Below are positions 36,160 to 43,723 of a DNA stretch of 64,000 nucleotides, piece by piece (position 1 is the first letter of the stretch; each line of letters begins with the position of its first letter). The translations under genes were made by a program, and so were the position numbers. Under the pieces are notes generated by a model. The model saw only the letters and a program-made list of their open reading frames with translations. It was not told where the DNA came from and searched no databases. This DNA is from Chloroflexota bacterium (GTDB lineage Bacteria; Chloroflexota; Anaerolineae; Aggregatilineales; Ch27): the NCBI GenBank assembly GCA_019873685.1, contig JAIOAT010000017.1:1-64000 (forward strand). The letters run 5' to 3'.

Positions 36160-36177
36160 GGCGCGGTGTTCAGCCGA

Positions 36178-36480
36178 TCAGCGCCGGGCGGTCGAGGAAC
36201 GGGCGGGCTTGCGGGCGCTCCGGCGCTGGCCGGTCGTGCGCCCGGTGTTGCGGCCGCTGGTGCGGGCGCTGCTGCCCCGCCCGGAGGCAGTTTTGCGCCG
36301 GGCGCTGCTCCTGCTGGAGGCGGCCTTGCTCCCGCCGGTGGAGGCTTTGCGCCGGGAACGACGGCGGCGACGCTCCGCTTCGGCGCGTTCGCGTTCCAGC
36401 TTCTGGCGCAGGTACAGGGCAAAGCCGACCCCTCCGGCCAGCAGCGCGATATTGACGGTGGTGGTCATCAGGTCGGTCAT
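36178..36480 (-). CDS. Small membrane-anchored protein with a long basic Arg/Ser-rich tail
   Basis: Product of 100 residues. One hydrophobic helix lies near residues 4-23 (MTTTVNIALLAGGVGFALYL), followed by about 75 residues rich in R, S, K, T and A with no fold. AGGAGAAGG precedes ATG 36480 strongly. The positive tail could bind DNA, RNA or acidic lipids. Because this stretch is also open in other frames, the basic tail could partly reflect composition, but the ribosome site and the position upstream of the permeases support a real gene. Confidence 0.6.
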   Translation of the reverse strand: MTDLMTTTVNIALLAGGVGFALYLRQKLERERAEAERRRRRSRRKASTGGSKAASSRSSARRKTASGRGSSARTSGRNTGRTTGQRRSARKPARSSTARR

Positions 36481-36635
36481 GGCCCTTCTCCTGCTGCGCG
36501 AGGTCTTGATCAAGAATAGCACAAAAGTTCTAATTCTGCCAGTCCGAGTTGCCTGAGTTGTGCCGCCTGTCTCTTTGACCGCCAGCCGCGCGGCTCACAC
36601 TCAGGGCCTGCCTGTACGCAATCTGACTGATTTCG

Positions 36636-36664
36636 TTGGCGATCGGGCCTGGTTACACTATAAT
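36636..36664 (+). promoter_or_regulatory. Promoter of lepB
   Basis: TTGGCG (36636-36641), 17-nt spacer, TATAAT (36659-36664). A perfect -10 with a good -35 spacing; the transcript would begin near 36671. Confidence 0.8.
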
Positions 36665-36710
36665 AGCCCGCTGTTACGGTACTGGAAAAGGTAGCCGGAA
36701 AACGAGGCGA

Positions 36711-37370
36711 ATGGTGACAGGCGCTGTTAGTGCGGAAAACGAAGAGATGACCACCGGTATGTTCCCCCGACCGCAAACGGCCAGCGACCTGGAGGCCGCT
36801 GCGCCGCCCCTTCCCCGACCGCGCGTACGCAGCCAGTCCTTCTGGCGCGACCTGCGCGACACGCTGGCGATGGTCGTGATCATCTACACGCTGGTGAACC
36901 TGCTGGCCCCGCGTTACATCGTGGAAGGTTCCAGCATGCAGCCCAACTTTGAAACCGGCGAGTGGATCATCGTCATTCGCCTGCCGTACCTGCTGGGCGC
37001 GCCCCAGCGCGGCGATGTCGTCGTCCTGGATTTTGAGGAGCCGCAGGAAGACCTGATCAAACGCGTGATCGGGCTGCCCGGCGAGACGGTCGAGATCCGC
37101 GAGGGGCTGGTCTACATCAACGGCCAGCCGCTTGAAGAGCCATACATCAGCGCCGCGCCGCGCTATACCGGCGAACCGATTGTGCTCGGCCCGGACGAAT
37201 ACTATGTCCTGGGCGACAACCGCAACAACAGCCGCGATTCGCACTCTTTCGGCGCGGTCACCCGCGACCACATCATGGGCCGCGCCTGGCTGATCTACTG
37301 GCCGCCGCAGCGGTGGGGCATTGTCCCCCAGCAGAGCTATGATCTGCCAGCTTCGGAACCGGCTGGCTGA
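36711..37370 (+). CDS. lepB: Signal peptidase I
   Basis: Product of 219 residues that cleaves signal peptides at the outer face of the membrane. After a proline-rich N-terminus a membrane helix (about 51-66) precedes the catalytic serine in GSSMQPN (S75). The lysine lies in DLIKRVIGLPGE (K117) and the C-terminal box is GDNRNNSRDSH. The start ATG 36711 fits the promoter distance; ATG 36747 is possible. It ends 34 nt inside the convergent methyltransferase gene. Confidence 0.93.
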   Translation: MVTGAVSAENEEMTTGMFPRPQTASDLEAAAPPLPRPRVRSQSFWRDLRDTLAMVVIIYTLVNLLAPRYIVEGSSMQPNFETGEWIIVIRLPYLLGAPQRGDVVVLDFEEPQEDLIKRVIGLPGETVEIREGLVYINGQPLEEPYISAAPRYTGEPIVLGPDEYYVLGDNRNNSRDSHSFGAVTRDHIMGRAWLIYWPPQRWGIVPQQSYDLPASEPAG

Positions 37371-37954
37371 GCCGCTTTGCTGGCCACCAGCATGATGTAA
37401 TACGGGGCGCTGGTGGTATCCACCCTGACCTGTGCGCCTGCCTGACCGCCAATCAACGCTTCCAGCGCCGCCGCGCTATAAAAGCGGCTGCGCATCAGCA
37501 ACAGCTTTTCCCCCAGCGCCACCAGCCTGACCGGCCAGCGGGCGATATTTGGCTCCAGGATCACCAGCCGCCCGCCCGGCGCCAGAACACGCCACAGTTC
37601 GCTGGCAGCTTCCGCATGACGATAGAAGTGGTGAAAGGCATCCACGACCAGGATGCGGGCGAACGCCCCCGCCGGGAAGGGCAGGGCTTCGGTGTAGCCC
37701 AGCGTCGGATGCAGGCCGCCCTTTGCCTGGGCCTGCCGCAACATCGCCCCGGAGGCATCGATGACCACCACGCCGCCGACGCGGCCCAGCAGCCTGGCGG
37801 AAACGCGCCCGGTGCCCCCGCCAGCGTCCAGCAGCCAGCCGTCAACAGGCAGGGCCAGCGCATCCAGCACGGTGGCGGCAGGTTCCCCGCCGGCAAGGAC
37901 GCGGTCATAGAACGGGGCGGCAAAGCGAAAATGGTCGAACCAGGGCCGGGCCAT
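37337..37954 (-). CDS. Class I SAM-dependent methyltransferase
   Basis: Product of 205 residues. The SAM-binding motif I is LLDAGGGTGRVS, motif II-like VVIDASGAML, later motif VLAPGGRLVILEP. The start PWFDHFRFAAPFYD is typical of ubiquinone/menaquinone-type or generic methyltransferases of the UbiE/Coq5 branch. The substrate is unknown. Its last 34 nt overlap the 3' end of lepB in the opposite direction. Start ATG 37954 is used. Confidence 0.85.
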   Translation of the reverse strand: MARPWFDHFRFAAPFYDRVLAGGEPAATVLDALALPVDGWLLDAGGGTGRVSARLLGRVGGVVVIDASGAMLRQAQAKGGLHPTLGYTEALPFPAGAFARILVVDAFHHFYRHAEAASELWRVLAPGGRLVILEPNIARWPVRLVALGEKLLLMRSRFYSAAALEALIGGQAGAQVRVDTTSAPYYIMLVASKAAQPAGSEAGRS

Positions 37955-37991
37955 GCGCACCTCCGATCAGCTGTAGCAGTCGACTGAAAAC

Positions 37992-38018
37992 AAAAACCCC
38001 GGCCATTCGACCGGGGTT
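37992..38018 (-). terminator. Intrinsic terminator after tRNA-Gly
   Basis: On the minus strand AACCCCGG-loop-CCGGGGTT (38011-38018 with 37995-38002) is followed by T5. It begins just 3 nt after the tRNA 3' end. Confidence 0.9.
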
Positions 38019-38021
38019 CTG

Positions 38022-38093
<72 letters not shown>

Positions 38094-38109
38094 CTGTTCA
38101 ACTGGCCAT

Positions 38110-38138
38110 AGTATAGCGCCGCCTGCAAAACAGGTCAA
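38110..38138 (-). promoter_or_regulatory. Promoter of tRNA-Gly
   Basis: On the minus strand TTGACC (38133-38138), 17-nt spacer, TATACT (38110-38115). Start of transcription near 38103, about 10 nt before the tRNA 5' end. Confidence 0.85.
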
Positions 38139-38225
38139 GATCGATTTTGGGGCGCGGGCGGGCTTTGCGCAAAGGTCGTCAGTGATTTAGCCGCTGGGCG
38201 GCAGGATGGGTGTGAAGGGCCGTGT

Positions 38226-38254
38226 CCCGGCCTCCTGGCCTCCTGGTCTCCCGG
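38226..38254. repeat. Copy A of the dispersed AGGCCAGGAGG-type repeat
   Basis: Minus-strand reading has GGAGACCAGGAGGCCAGG and GGAGGCCGGG. It lies just after the anti-sigma gene's stop codon on that strand. Related copies are at 4335-4352, 39705-39761, 47497-47575 and 59819-59935. Confidence 0.6.
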
Positions 38255-38265
38255 TATCTATTCTC

Positions 38266-39033
38266 CTAGGTGTCGCGGTCGATCGGCACGGCGAACACAC
38301 GCGGGCCGGTGGGCCGGTCGGCGTAAGGGCTGCCGCCCGCCGGTTCCAGCGAGACGCCCACGCTGAGCAGCACGTCAAGCGATTCATCCTCGCGCAGGGG
38401 CACGCTGACATAGGTCATCCCCTCCGGCGCGGGCTGGAACAGGCCGCCGCTGCGCACCTCGCCATCCCGCCGCCGCACCCACAGCTGGAAGATCTGGTCA
38501 GCAGTGAGCGGTGGCAGGGCGCTGACCGCGATCACAGCGCGTCGCCCGCTGCGATCGGCGATCAGTTCGCCGTAGACGGTAGCGCTCACCTCGCCGGCCA
38601 CCAGCGGGAAGCGCAGCGAGTCGCCCTCGGCTTCCAGTGTGGCATATACCTGCGCGGGTGGAAGTGCCCCGCCGGTGCGCAGGGCCACGATCAGGCCAAC
38701 CGCCACGATGAGCAGGGCTGCCGCGGCGGAGATCAGGCGCAGCAGAGTGGTCGCCCGGCGGGGGGATGCCGGGCGTGGCGCGGTTTCGCCCCGCCGGGCA
38801 GCCAGACGGCGGCGCAGGTCATCCTGCAGACCCGCTGGGACAGGGCGCGCCGGGACAGCGAAAGCCAGTCCAGCGGCGACGGTCTCGTATTCCGCCAGCA
38901 GGCGGCGCGCCTCCGGATCGGCGGCCAGACGGGCTTCTACTGCCGCGCGTTCAGCGGGGTCCAGAGCGCCCAGCGCGTAGGCGGGCAGCAGGTCCTCAAG
39001 GGGTTCTTCGGTCGGTGTGCTCATCATCACCAT
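38266..39033 (-). CDS. Membrane anti-sigma factor (RskA-like)
   Basis: Product of 255 residues, or 252 from the third Met. The N-terminal cytoplasmic region (LLPAYALGALDPAERAAVEARLAADPE) is the sigma-binding anti-sigma fold; one hydrophobic helix follows near 97-117; the C-terminal outer domain (about 130-250) has ALPPLTADQIFQLWVRRRDGE, the RskA pattern. It starts 3 nt after the sigma stop codon, so the two are translated together. Confidence 0.9.
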   Translation of the reverse strand: MVMMSTPTEEPLEDLLPAYALGALDPAERAAVEARLAADPEARRLLAEYETVAAGLAFAVPARPVPAGLQDDLRRRLAARRGETAPRPASPRRATTLLRLISAAAALLIVAVGLIVALRTGGALPPAQVYATLEAEGDSLRFPLVAGEVSATVYGELIADRSGRRAVIAVSALPPLTADQIFQLWVRRRDGEVRSGGLFQPAPEGMTYVSVPLREDESLDVLLSVGVSLEPAGGSPYADRPTGPRVFAVPIDRDT

Positions 39034-39036
39034 AGT

Positions 39037-39636
39037 TTACGCATCAGAGTCGTCAACTGGATTGCCGGAGGGCAGCTCTGCCCCGAACCAGGCCGCTCGC
39101 AGCTTGTGCATGCCCAGCCGGATGCGCGTCTTGATCGTCCCCAGCGGCACACCCAGGTACCCGGCGATCTCGCTGTGCGAGAGGCCGTAGAAGTAGGCCA
39201 GGGCAATGGCTTCCCGTTGGTCTTCCGGCAGCCCGGCCAGCGCGTCGAAGAGCGTATGGCGCAGTTCGCCCTGTTCGTCGGATTGCCCGAATTGCTCCCA
39301 CAGGTAAGGATGCTCGTCCAGCGAAAAAGTCTCAAGCTGGGCCGGCTCGCGGCGCTGGTGCTGGCGCAGGATGTCGATGGCCCGGCGGCGGGTGATGGTC
39401 AGCAGCCAGGGCAGGAAGGCCCCGCGCTCCGGGTCGTAGGTATGGCCATGCTCCCATAGCCGCAGAAAAGTATCCTGGGTGACTTCCTCGGCCAGCATTT
39501 GCTCATGCAGGACGCGGTAAGCGACGGCGTACACCGCTGCGGCGTAACGCTCATGCAGGGCCAGCAGCGCCGCTTCGCTGCCCGTCTGGAGGCGCCTGAG
39601 CAGATCAAGATCAGAAAGATTGTCCATAACATCCAT
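39037..39636 (-). CDS. ECF RNA polymerase sigma factor (SigK-like)
   Basis: Product of 199 residues. Sigma-2: YRVLHEQMLAEEVTQDTFLRLWEHGHTYDPERGAFLPWLLTITRRRAIDILR; sigma-4: LPEDQREAIALAYFYGLSHSEIAGYLGVPLGTIKTRIRLGMHKLR. These match the ECF type paired with RskA-like anti-sigma factors. Start ATG 39636; an alternative Met lies three codons later. Upstream lies a repeat copy and the phhB gene in the opposite direction. Confidence 0.93.
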   Translation of the reverse strand: MDVMDNLSDLDLLRRLQTGSEAALLALHERYAAAVYAVAYRVLHEQMLAEEVTQDTFLRLWEHGHTYDPERGAFLPWLLTITRRRAIDILRQHQRREPAQLETFSLDEHPYLWEQFGQSDEQGELRHTLFDALAGLPEDQREAIALAYFYGLSHSEIAGYLGVPLGTIKTRIRLGMHKLRAAWFGAELPSGNPVDDSDA

Positions 39637-39704
39637 TTTGCCGCCATTTTCAAAGGCGTGCTGACCGGAACTGTACCGCAGAGAGGGGCTTTCTGGCAAT
39701 CCGG

Positions 39705-39761
39705 AAAAGAGGCCGGGTGGCCGGGACATCAAGAGGCCAGGTGACCGGGTGGCCGGGAGAC
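39705..39761. repeat. Copy B of the dispersed AGGCCAGGAGG-type repeat
   Basis: Contains AAAAGAGGCCGGGTGGCCGGG and ATCAAGAGGCCAGGTGACC. The 12-mer TCAAGAGGCCAG is shared with copy C (reverse strand). The -35-like box of the phhB promoter lies within it. Confidence 0.65.
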
Positions 39762-39769
39762 TGTAGAAT
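39741..39769 (+). promoter_or_regulatory. Possible phhB promoter
   Basis: GTGACC (39741-39746), 17-nt spacer, TAGAAT (39764-39769), 85 nt before ATG 39855. The -35-like box lies inside the dispersed repeat. Confidence 0.4.
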
Positions 39770-39854
39770 GGGAGGTGACGCCAGACATTACCGTCGCCAG
39801 CGGCGCAATACCAGCGGCGGGACAAATAATCGCAACGAGCGCAGGAGCATTCTG

Positions 39855-40163
39855 ATGAGTGACCAACGTGAACCGTTGAGCGAAGCCGAGATCGCCAGCC
39901 GTCTGGCAACGCTGCCTGGCTGGGAACGGGATGGCGACCTGATCTGCAGGACGTTTCCCATGAGCAGCTACATCGCCGGAGCCGCCTTTGCCGCAGCCAT
40001 CGCCACTCTCTGCGAGGGCTTCGATCATCATCCGGAACAGCTGTGCATTGGCTGGAAACAGGTGGAGGTCAGTTTCACCACGCATAGCGCGGGAAACCGT
40101 CTGACCGCCCTGGATTTTGCCGTGGCGGCGGCGATTGAGGCGCTGCCCTACCGCAGGCCCTGA
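39855..40163 (+). CDS. Pterin-4-alpha-carbinolamine dehydratase
   Basis: Product of 102 residues, the usual length. The active-site motif FDHHPE is present, and W-x-x-x-x-x-L-x-F pattern at WERDGDLICRTF. It dehydrates 4a-hydroxy-tetrahydropterin during pterin recycling or may aid a molybdopterin/folate pterin. AGGAG lies seven bases before ATG 39855. Its last 16 nt overlap the GAF gene's 3' end. Confidence 0.92.
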   Translation: MSDQREPLSEAEIASRLATLPGWERDGDLICRTFPMSSYIAGAAFAAAIATLCEGFDHHPEQLCIGWKQVEVSFTTHSAGNRLTALDFAVAAAIEALPYRRP

Positions 40164-40810
40164 GCGCCGCCCTCCGGTTCCAGGCCATAATCCGGCGGCT
40201 CCAGCAGTTCCGCTTCTCGCGCTGCCTGTTCGATGTTGGCCAGCGCTTCCCCGGCAAAGCGGCAGAACAACGCCAGCAGGGCCTGATCGAGCGCGTCAAA
40301 CGGTTCATCTTCCGGGCGGTTGAGCACTTCCACCACGCCCAGGACATGCCTGTTGCCGATCAGCGGGGCGGCGGCAATGGACTTGGTCTGGAAGTGGGTG
40401 AGTTGATCGACGCGGGCGGAAAAGCGCGGATCGACGCGGACGTCGGGTACGATGCAGGACTTGCCCTCCGCGGCGACCCAGCCGGCGATGCCCTCGCCCG
40501 GTTGCAGGCGCGTGCCGATCAGTTCCCGCGCCGCGCCGTAGACGATGACAAATTCCAGTTCGCCGGTCTCCGGGTCCAGCAGCAGCAGGGAACCATCCGG
40601 GGCGCTGAGCAGGTCCAGCGTCAGCCGCCCGATCTCATCCAGGAGACGGAGCAGATCAGCGTGGGAGTGATAGGCGGCCTCAGCCTGGCTGAGCGCCTGC
40701 AGCGCCTGAACGAACTGGCGCAGGTTGTAAAGCTCGTTCTGCAGACGCTCATTCTCCTCCCGCAAACGGGCGATCTCCGCCTGCAGAACCTGGGTGGGGT
40801 TACCGATCAT
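40148..40810 (-). CDS. GAF domain protein with N-terminal coiled coil
   Basis: Product of 220 residues. Residues about 1-45 form a heptad helix (LQAEIARLREENERLQNELYNLR). The GAF domain spans about 60-195 with GEGIAGWVAAEGKSCIVPDV, QTKSIAAAPLI and VVEVLNRP. Likely a small-molecule sensor or a phosphodiesterase-type signal adaptor; no output domain is present, so it may partner with another protein. TACACT box on the minus strand lies 32 nt upstream. Confidence 0.85.
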   Translation of the reverse strand: MIGNPTQVLQAEIARLREENERLQNELYNLRQFVQALQALSQAEAAYHSHADLLRLLDEIGRLTLDLLSAPDGSLLLLDPETGELEFVIVYGAARELIGTRLQPGEGIAGWVAAEGKSCIVPDVRVDPRFSARVDQLTHFQTKSIAAAPLIGNRHVLGVVEVLNRPEDEPFDALDQALLALFCRFAGEALANIEQAAREAELLEPPDYGLEPEGGAQGLR

Positions 40811-40872
40811 CGGCGGGCCTCCCTGGGTGTGTCGTTTTGTTCAGTGTAGCATACAAAACGGCCCCACAGAGC

Positions 40873-40912
40873 AAAAAACCAGGGGAACAGGCGTGGGCCT
40901 CTCCCCCTGGTT
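40873..40912 (-). terminator. Intrinsic terminator after the amidohydrolase gene
   Basis: AACCAGGGG (40877-40885 complement) pairs with CCCCTGGTT (40904-40912), followed on the minus strand by six T. It begins about 27 nt after the amidohydrolase stop. Confidence 0.88.
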
Positions 40913-40938
40913 CTACGGTTATGTTGCCCGCTTAACTC

Positions 40939-42546
40939 CTACCCAAAGGCCCGGTGCCGCCAGACTCCGCCGACCATCGTCCCCAGCACTTCGCTGGCCG
41001 GAATCTCTTCCGGCGGCACGGCGAACCAGTCGCGGTCAAGCACGATCAGGTCGGCCAGGCAGCCAGGCGCCAGCCGGCCCAGCCGGTCTTCCAGGCCCGC
41101 GGCGTAAGCCGGCCCCTGCGTGAAGCCCAGCAAGGTTTCCGGCAGGGTCAGGCCGCCCTCCGGGCGCCAGCCGCCCGGCCCCGGCGATCCGTCCAGACGG
41201 CGGCGCGCCACCGCGGCGTAGATGCCTATCCGCGGGTCAAACGGCTCAACCGGCGCGTCGGAGCCAAAGGCCATGATCACGCCCTGCGATTGCTGCAGGC
41301 GCAGGTTGTAGGCCCACTCCCCGCGTGCGCCCCAGTAGCGGTCAACCATCTCGTAATCGCTGGTGGCGTGGATCGGCTGCATGGAGGCAATCAGGCCCAG
41401 CTCAGCCAGCCGCGTCCGATCGTCCGGATGGATGATCTGGACGTGTTCAATCCGGTGGCGGCGAGCGGCGCGGGGGATGCCCTGTTCGGCTTCCTGACGG
41501 CGGGCCATCTCGTAGACATCCAGCACGTCGTGCACGGCGCGGTCGCCGATAGCGTGGATCGTCGAGGGCAGGCCATGGGCGCTGGCCTTGAGCACACGCT
41601 CGGCCATCGTCTCCTTATCGGTGACGACGATGCCCCGGTTGCCTGGCTCGCCCTCATACGGCGCGATCATGGCCGCTGTGCGCGGGCCGAGCGCGCCATC
41701 GGCGAAAATCTTCTGCCCGCCGATACGGATCCAGTCGTCGCCGAAGCCCCAGCGGATGCCCGCCTCGTAGAGATGTTCGATCCAGGTGTCGTTGACGTTC
41801 TTGACCACGCGCAGGCCCAGTTCCCCGCGCTCCCGCAGACGCTGCAGGGCGGCCAGGCAATCCGGGCCGTCGAAGTCGTGGATACCCGTCAGACCGGTGC
41901 GCCAGAGCAGCGCCTGCGCCTGCGCCATCCAGTCGGCCAGCGTATCCAGTGGCGGGCGCGGGATCAGCCGGGCCACGCAGTCCATCGCCGGGTCTTCCAG
42001 CAGGACACCATTTGGCTGGCCCGCGGCATCCCGGACGAAGCTGCCGCCAGCCGGGTCGGGCGTCCCGTCGGTGATCCCGGCCAGGCGCAGCGCCGCGCTG
42101 TTGACCCAGGCGGCGTGGCCGCTCTTGGCCTTGAGGTAGACGGGATTGCGCGGCGCGACAGCATCCAGGTCTGCAGCAGTAGGAAAAGCGCGATCCGGCC
42201 ATACGTCCTGCACCCAGCCGCGCCCGGTGATCCATTCACCGGGCGGGGTACGGTCGGCCCGTTCCTTTACCCGGCGCAGAGCCTCCTCTTTTGTCGGCAC
42301 TTCGAAAAGGTTGACCTCCTGCAGGGATTGGGAGAGCCACTCAAAATGCAGGTGGGCGTCGGTCAGGCCGGGCAGGACATCTCGCCCACCGAGATTGTCG
42401 ATGACTGTTCCCGGCCCGGCTAGGCTCCGCAGGGAGTCATCCCCGACGGCGACGATGCGCTCGCCGATGAGGGCGAGCGCGCTGACCAGCGGACGGGCGG
42501 GATCGAGGGTGCGGATGCGCCCGTTAAGCAGGATGCGGTCGATCAT
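40939..42546 (-). CDS. YtcJ-like amidohydrolase
   Basis: Product of 535 residues. The start IDRILLNGRIRTLD, metal-binding DAHLHFEW, then HAIGDRAVHDVLD and GSDAPVEPFDPRIGIYAAVARR are typical of the YtcJ/AEPH-like branch of amidohydrolases, which act on amide or ester substrates. The start is ATG 42546, 8 nt after the aminotransferase stop codon, with GAGG just before it, so the two are co-transcribed. Confidence 0.9.
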   Translation of the reverse strand: MIDRILLNGRIRTLDPARPLVSALALIGERIVAVGDDSLRSLAGPGTVIDNLGGRDVLPGLTDAHLHFEWLSQSLQEVNLFEVPTKEEALRRVKERADRTPPGEWITGRGWVQDVWPDRAFPTAADLDAVAPRNPVYLKAKSGHAAWVNSAALRLAGITDGTPDPAGGSFVRDAAGQPNGVLLEDPAMDCVARLIPRPPLDTLADWMAQAQALLWRTGLTGIHDFDGPDCLAALQRLRERGELGLRVVKNVNDTWIEHLYEAGIRWGFGDDWIRIGGQKIFADGALGPRTAAMIAPYEGEPGNRGIVVTDKETMAERVLKASAHGLPSTIHAIGDRAVHDVLDVYEMARRQEAEQGIPRAARRHRIEHVQIIHPDDRTRLAELGLIASMQPIHATSDYEMVDRYWGARGEWAYNLRLQQSQGVIMAFGSDAPVEPFDPRIGIYAAVARRRLDGSPGPGGWRPEGGLTLPETLLGFTQGPAYAAGLEDRLGRLAPGCLADLIVLDRDWFAVPPEEIPASEVLGTMVGGVWRHRAFG

Positions 42547-42554
42547 GAGGGGCC

Positions 42555-43649
42555 TCACATACCCAGAAACTCATCCAGCGCAGCGAACAGCTCTTCCATG
42601 TGTTCTGGCTGCACGTCGCCCATGTGGGCTATGCGGAACGTCTCGTTCTTGATCTTGCCGTAGCCGCTGCCCACCATCATCTTGCGGGCAGAGAGGAAGG
42701 CTTTCATCGCGGCGAAATCGATCCCGCGGGTGTTCTTGAGAGTGGTGACAGTCGGGCTGTGGTAGCCTTCCGCGCTGAACAGCTCAAAGCCACGGCTGAC
42801 AGCCCATTCGCGGGTGCGGGCGGCCAGGGCGCGGTGGCGATCGTAGCGGGCGGTGTAGCCTTCCGCCTCGATGTCCCTGAACTGGCGCTCGGCGGCGAAC
42901 ATCAGGCTGATCGGCGGCGTGGCCGGGGTGTTGTTCTTGAGGTGGTGCTGCTCCAGCGTCAGGACGTCAAAGTAGTAGCCACGGAAGGGGATTTCGCTGG
43001 CCCGCACCAGCAGGCGGTCACTGACCGCGCCGAAAGCGATCCCCGGCGGCAGGGCAAACGCCTTCTGCGAGGAAGCCAGGGCCAGGTCGATGCCCCATTT
43101 CTCGGCCTCGATCTCCGTCCCCAGCCAGCAGGACACCGCGTCAACCAGCAGCAGCGTATCCGGATAATGGCGGACGACCTCGGCGATCTCCGGCAGCGGG
43201 CCGAGCACGCCGGTGCTCGTCTCGTTATAGGTGACGGCTACAGCGTCGTAATGCCTGGCGCGGAGCCGCTCGGCGACCATCTCGGCGGTGACGGCCTGCC
43301 CCCAGGGGACTTCAATCACATCGACCTGCTTGCCGTTGGCCTTGCTGACCTCGGCCCAGCGCTCGCTGAAAGCGCCATTGACCAGGTGCAGGATCGGCTG
43401 ATCATCGCGGACGGCGCAACGGCTGGCGCTCTCCCAGATGCCGGAGCCGGACGAGGTATAGATGTAGACGCGGTGGGCAGGCCCGCCGCCGAAGGAGCGC
43501 ATCAGCGGCCCCTGCAGCCGGGCATAGAGATCGGCGAAAGCCTTGCCCCGGTGGCCGATCATCCAGGCGGTCTGTGCTTCCAGAATCTCGCGCCGCACTT
43601 CCACGGGGCCAGGGTTGTAAAGGCGCTCGTGATCGCGTTGGGTGGTCAT
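42555..43649 (-). CDS. Class V aminotransferase (serine/alanine-glyoxylate aminotransferase-like)
   Basis: Product of 364 residues. The start YNPGPVEVR, the PLP-lysine region ASSQKAFALPPG and the late SGYGKIKNETFRIAHMGD match serine/phosphoserine- or alanine-glyoxylate-type aminotransferases. It could link glycine, serine and pyruvate pools. It precedes the YtcJ-like amidohydrolase and lies after a zinc-ribbon gene; together they suggest a small-molecule catabolic run. Confidence 0.9.
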   Translation of the reverse strand: MTTQRDHERLYNPGPVEVRREILEAQTAWMIGHRGKAFADLYARLQGPLMRSFGGGPAHRVYIYTSSGSGIWESASRCAVRDDQPILHLVNGAFSERWAEVSKANGKQVDVIEVPWGQAVTAEMVAERLRARHYDAVAVTYNETSTGVLGPLPEIAEVVRHYPDTLLLVDAVSCWLGTEIEAEKWGIDLALASSQKAFALPPGIAFGAVSDRLLVRASEIPFRGYYFDVLTLEQHHLKNNTPATPPISLMFAAERQFRDIEAEGYTARYDRHRALAARTREWAVSRGFELFSAEGYHSPTVTTLKNTRGIDFAAMKAFLSARKMMVGSGYGKIKNETFRIAHMGDVQPEHMEELFAALDEFLGM

Positions 43650-43723
43650 GCTTGCCTGTCTCCTTAAGCTGGTCAGCAAACGGGGCCGGATGGCCAGAAC
43701 AGGCCACGGCCGCTATTGAGGGT

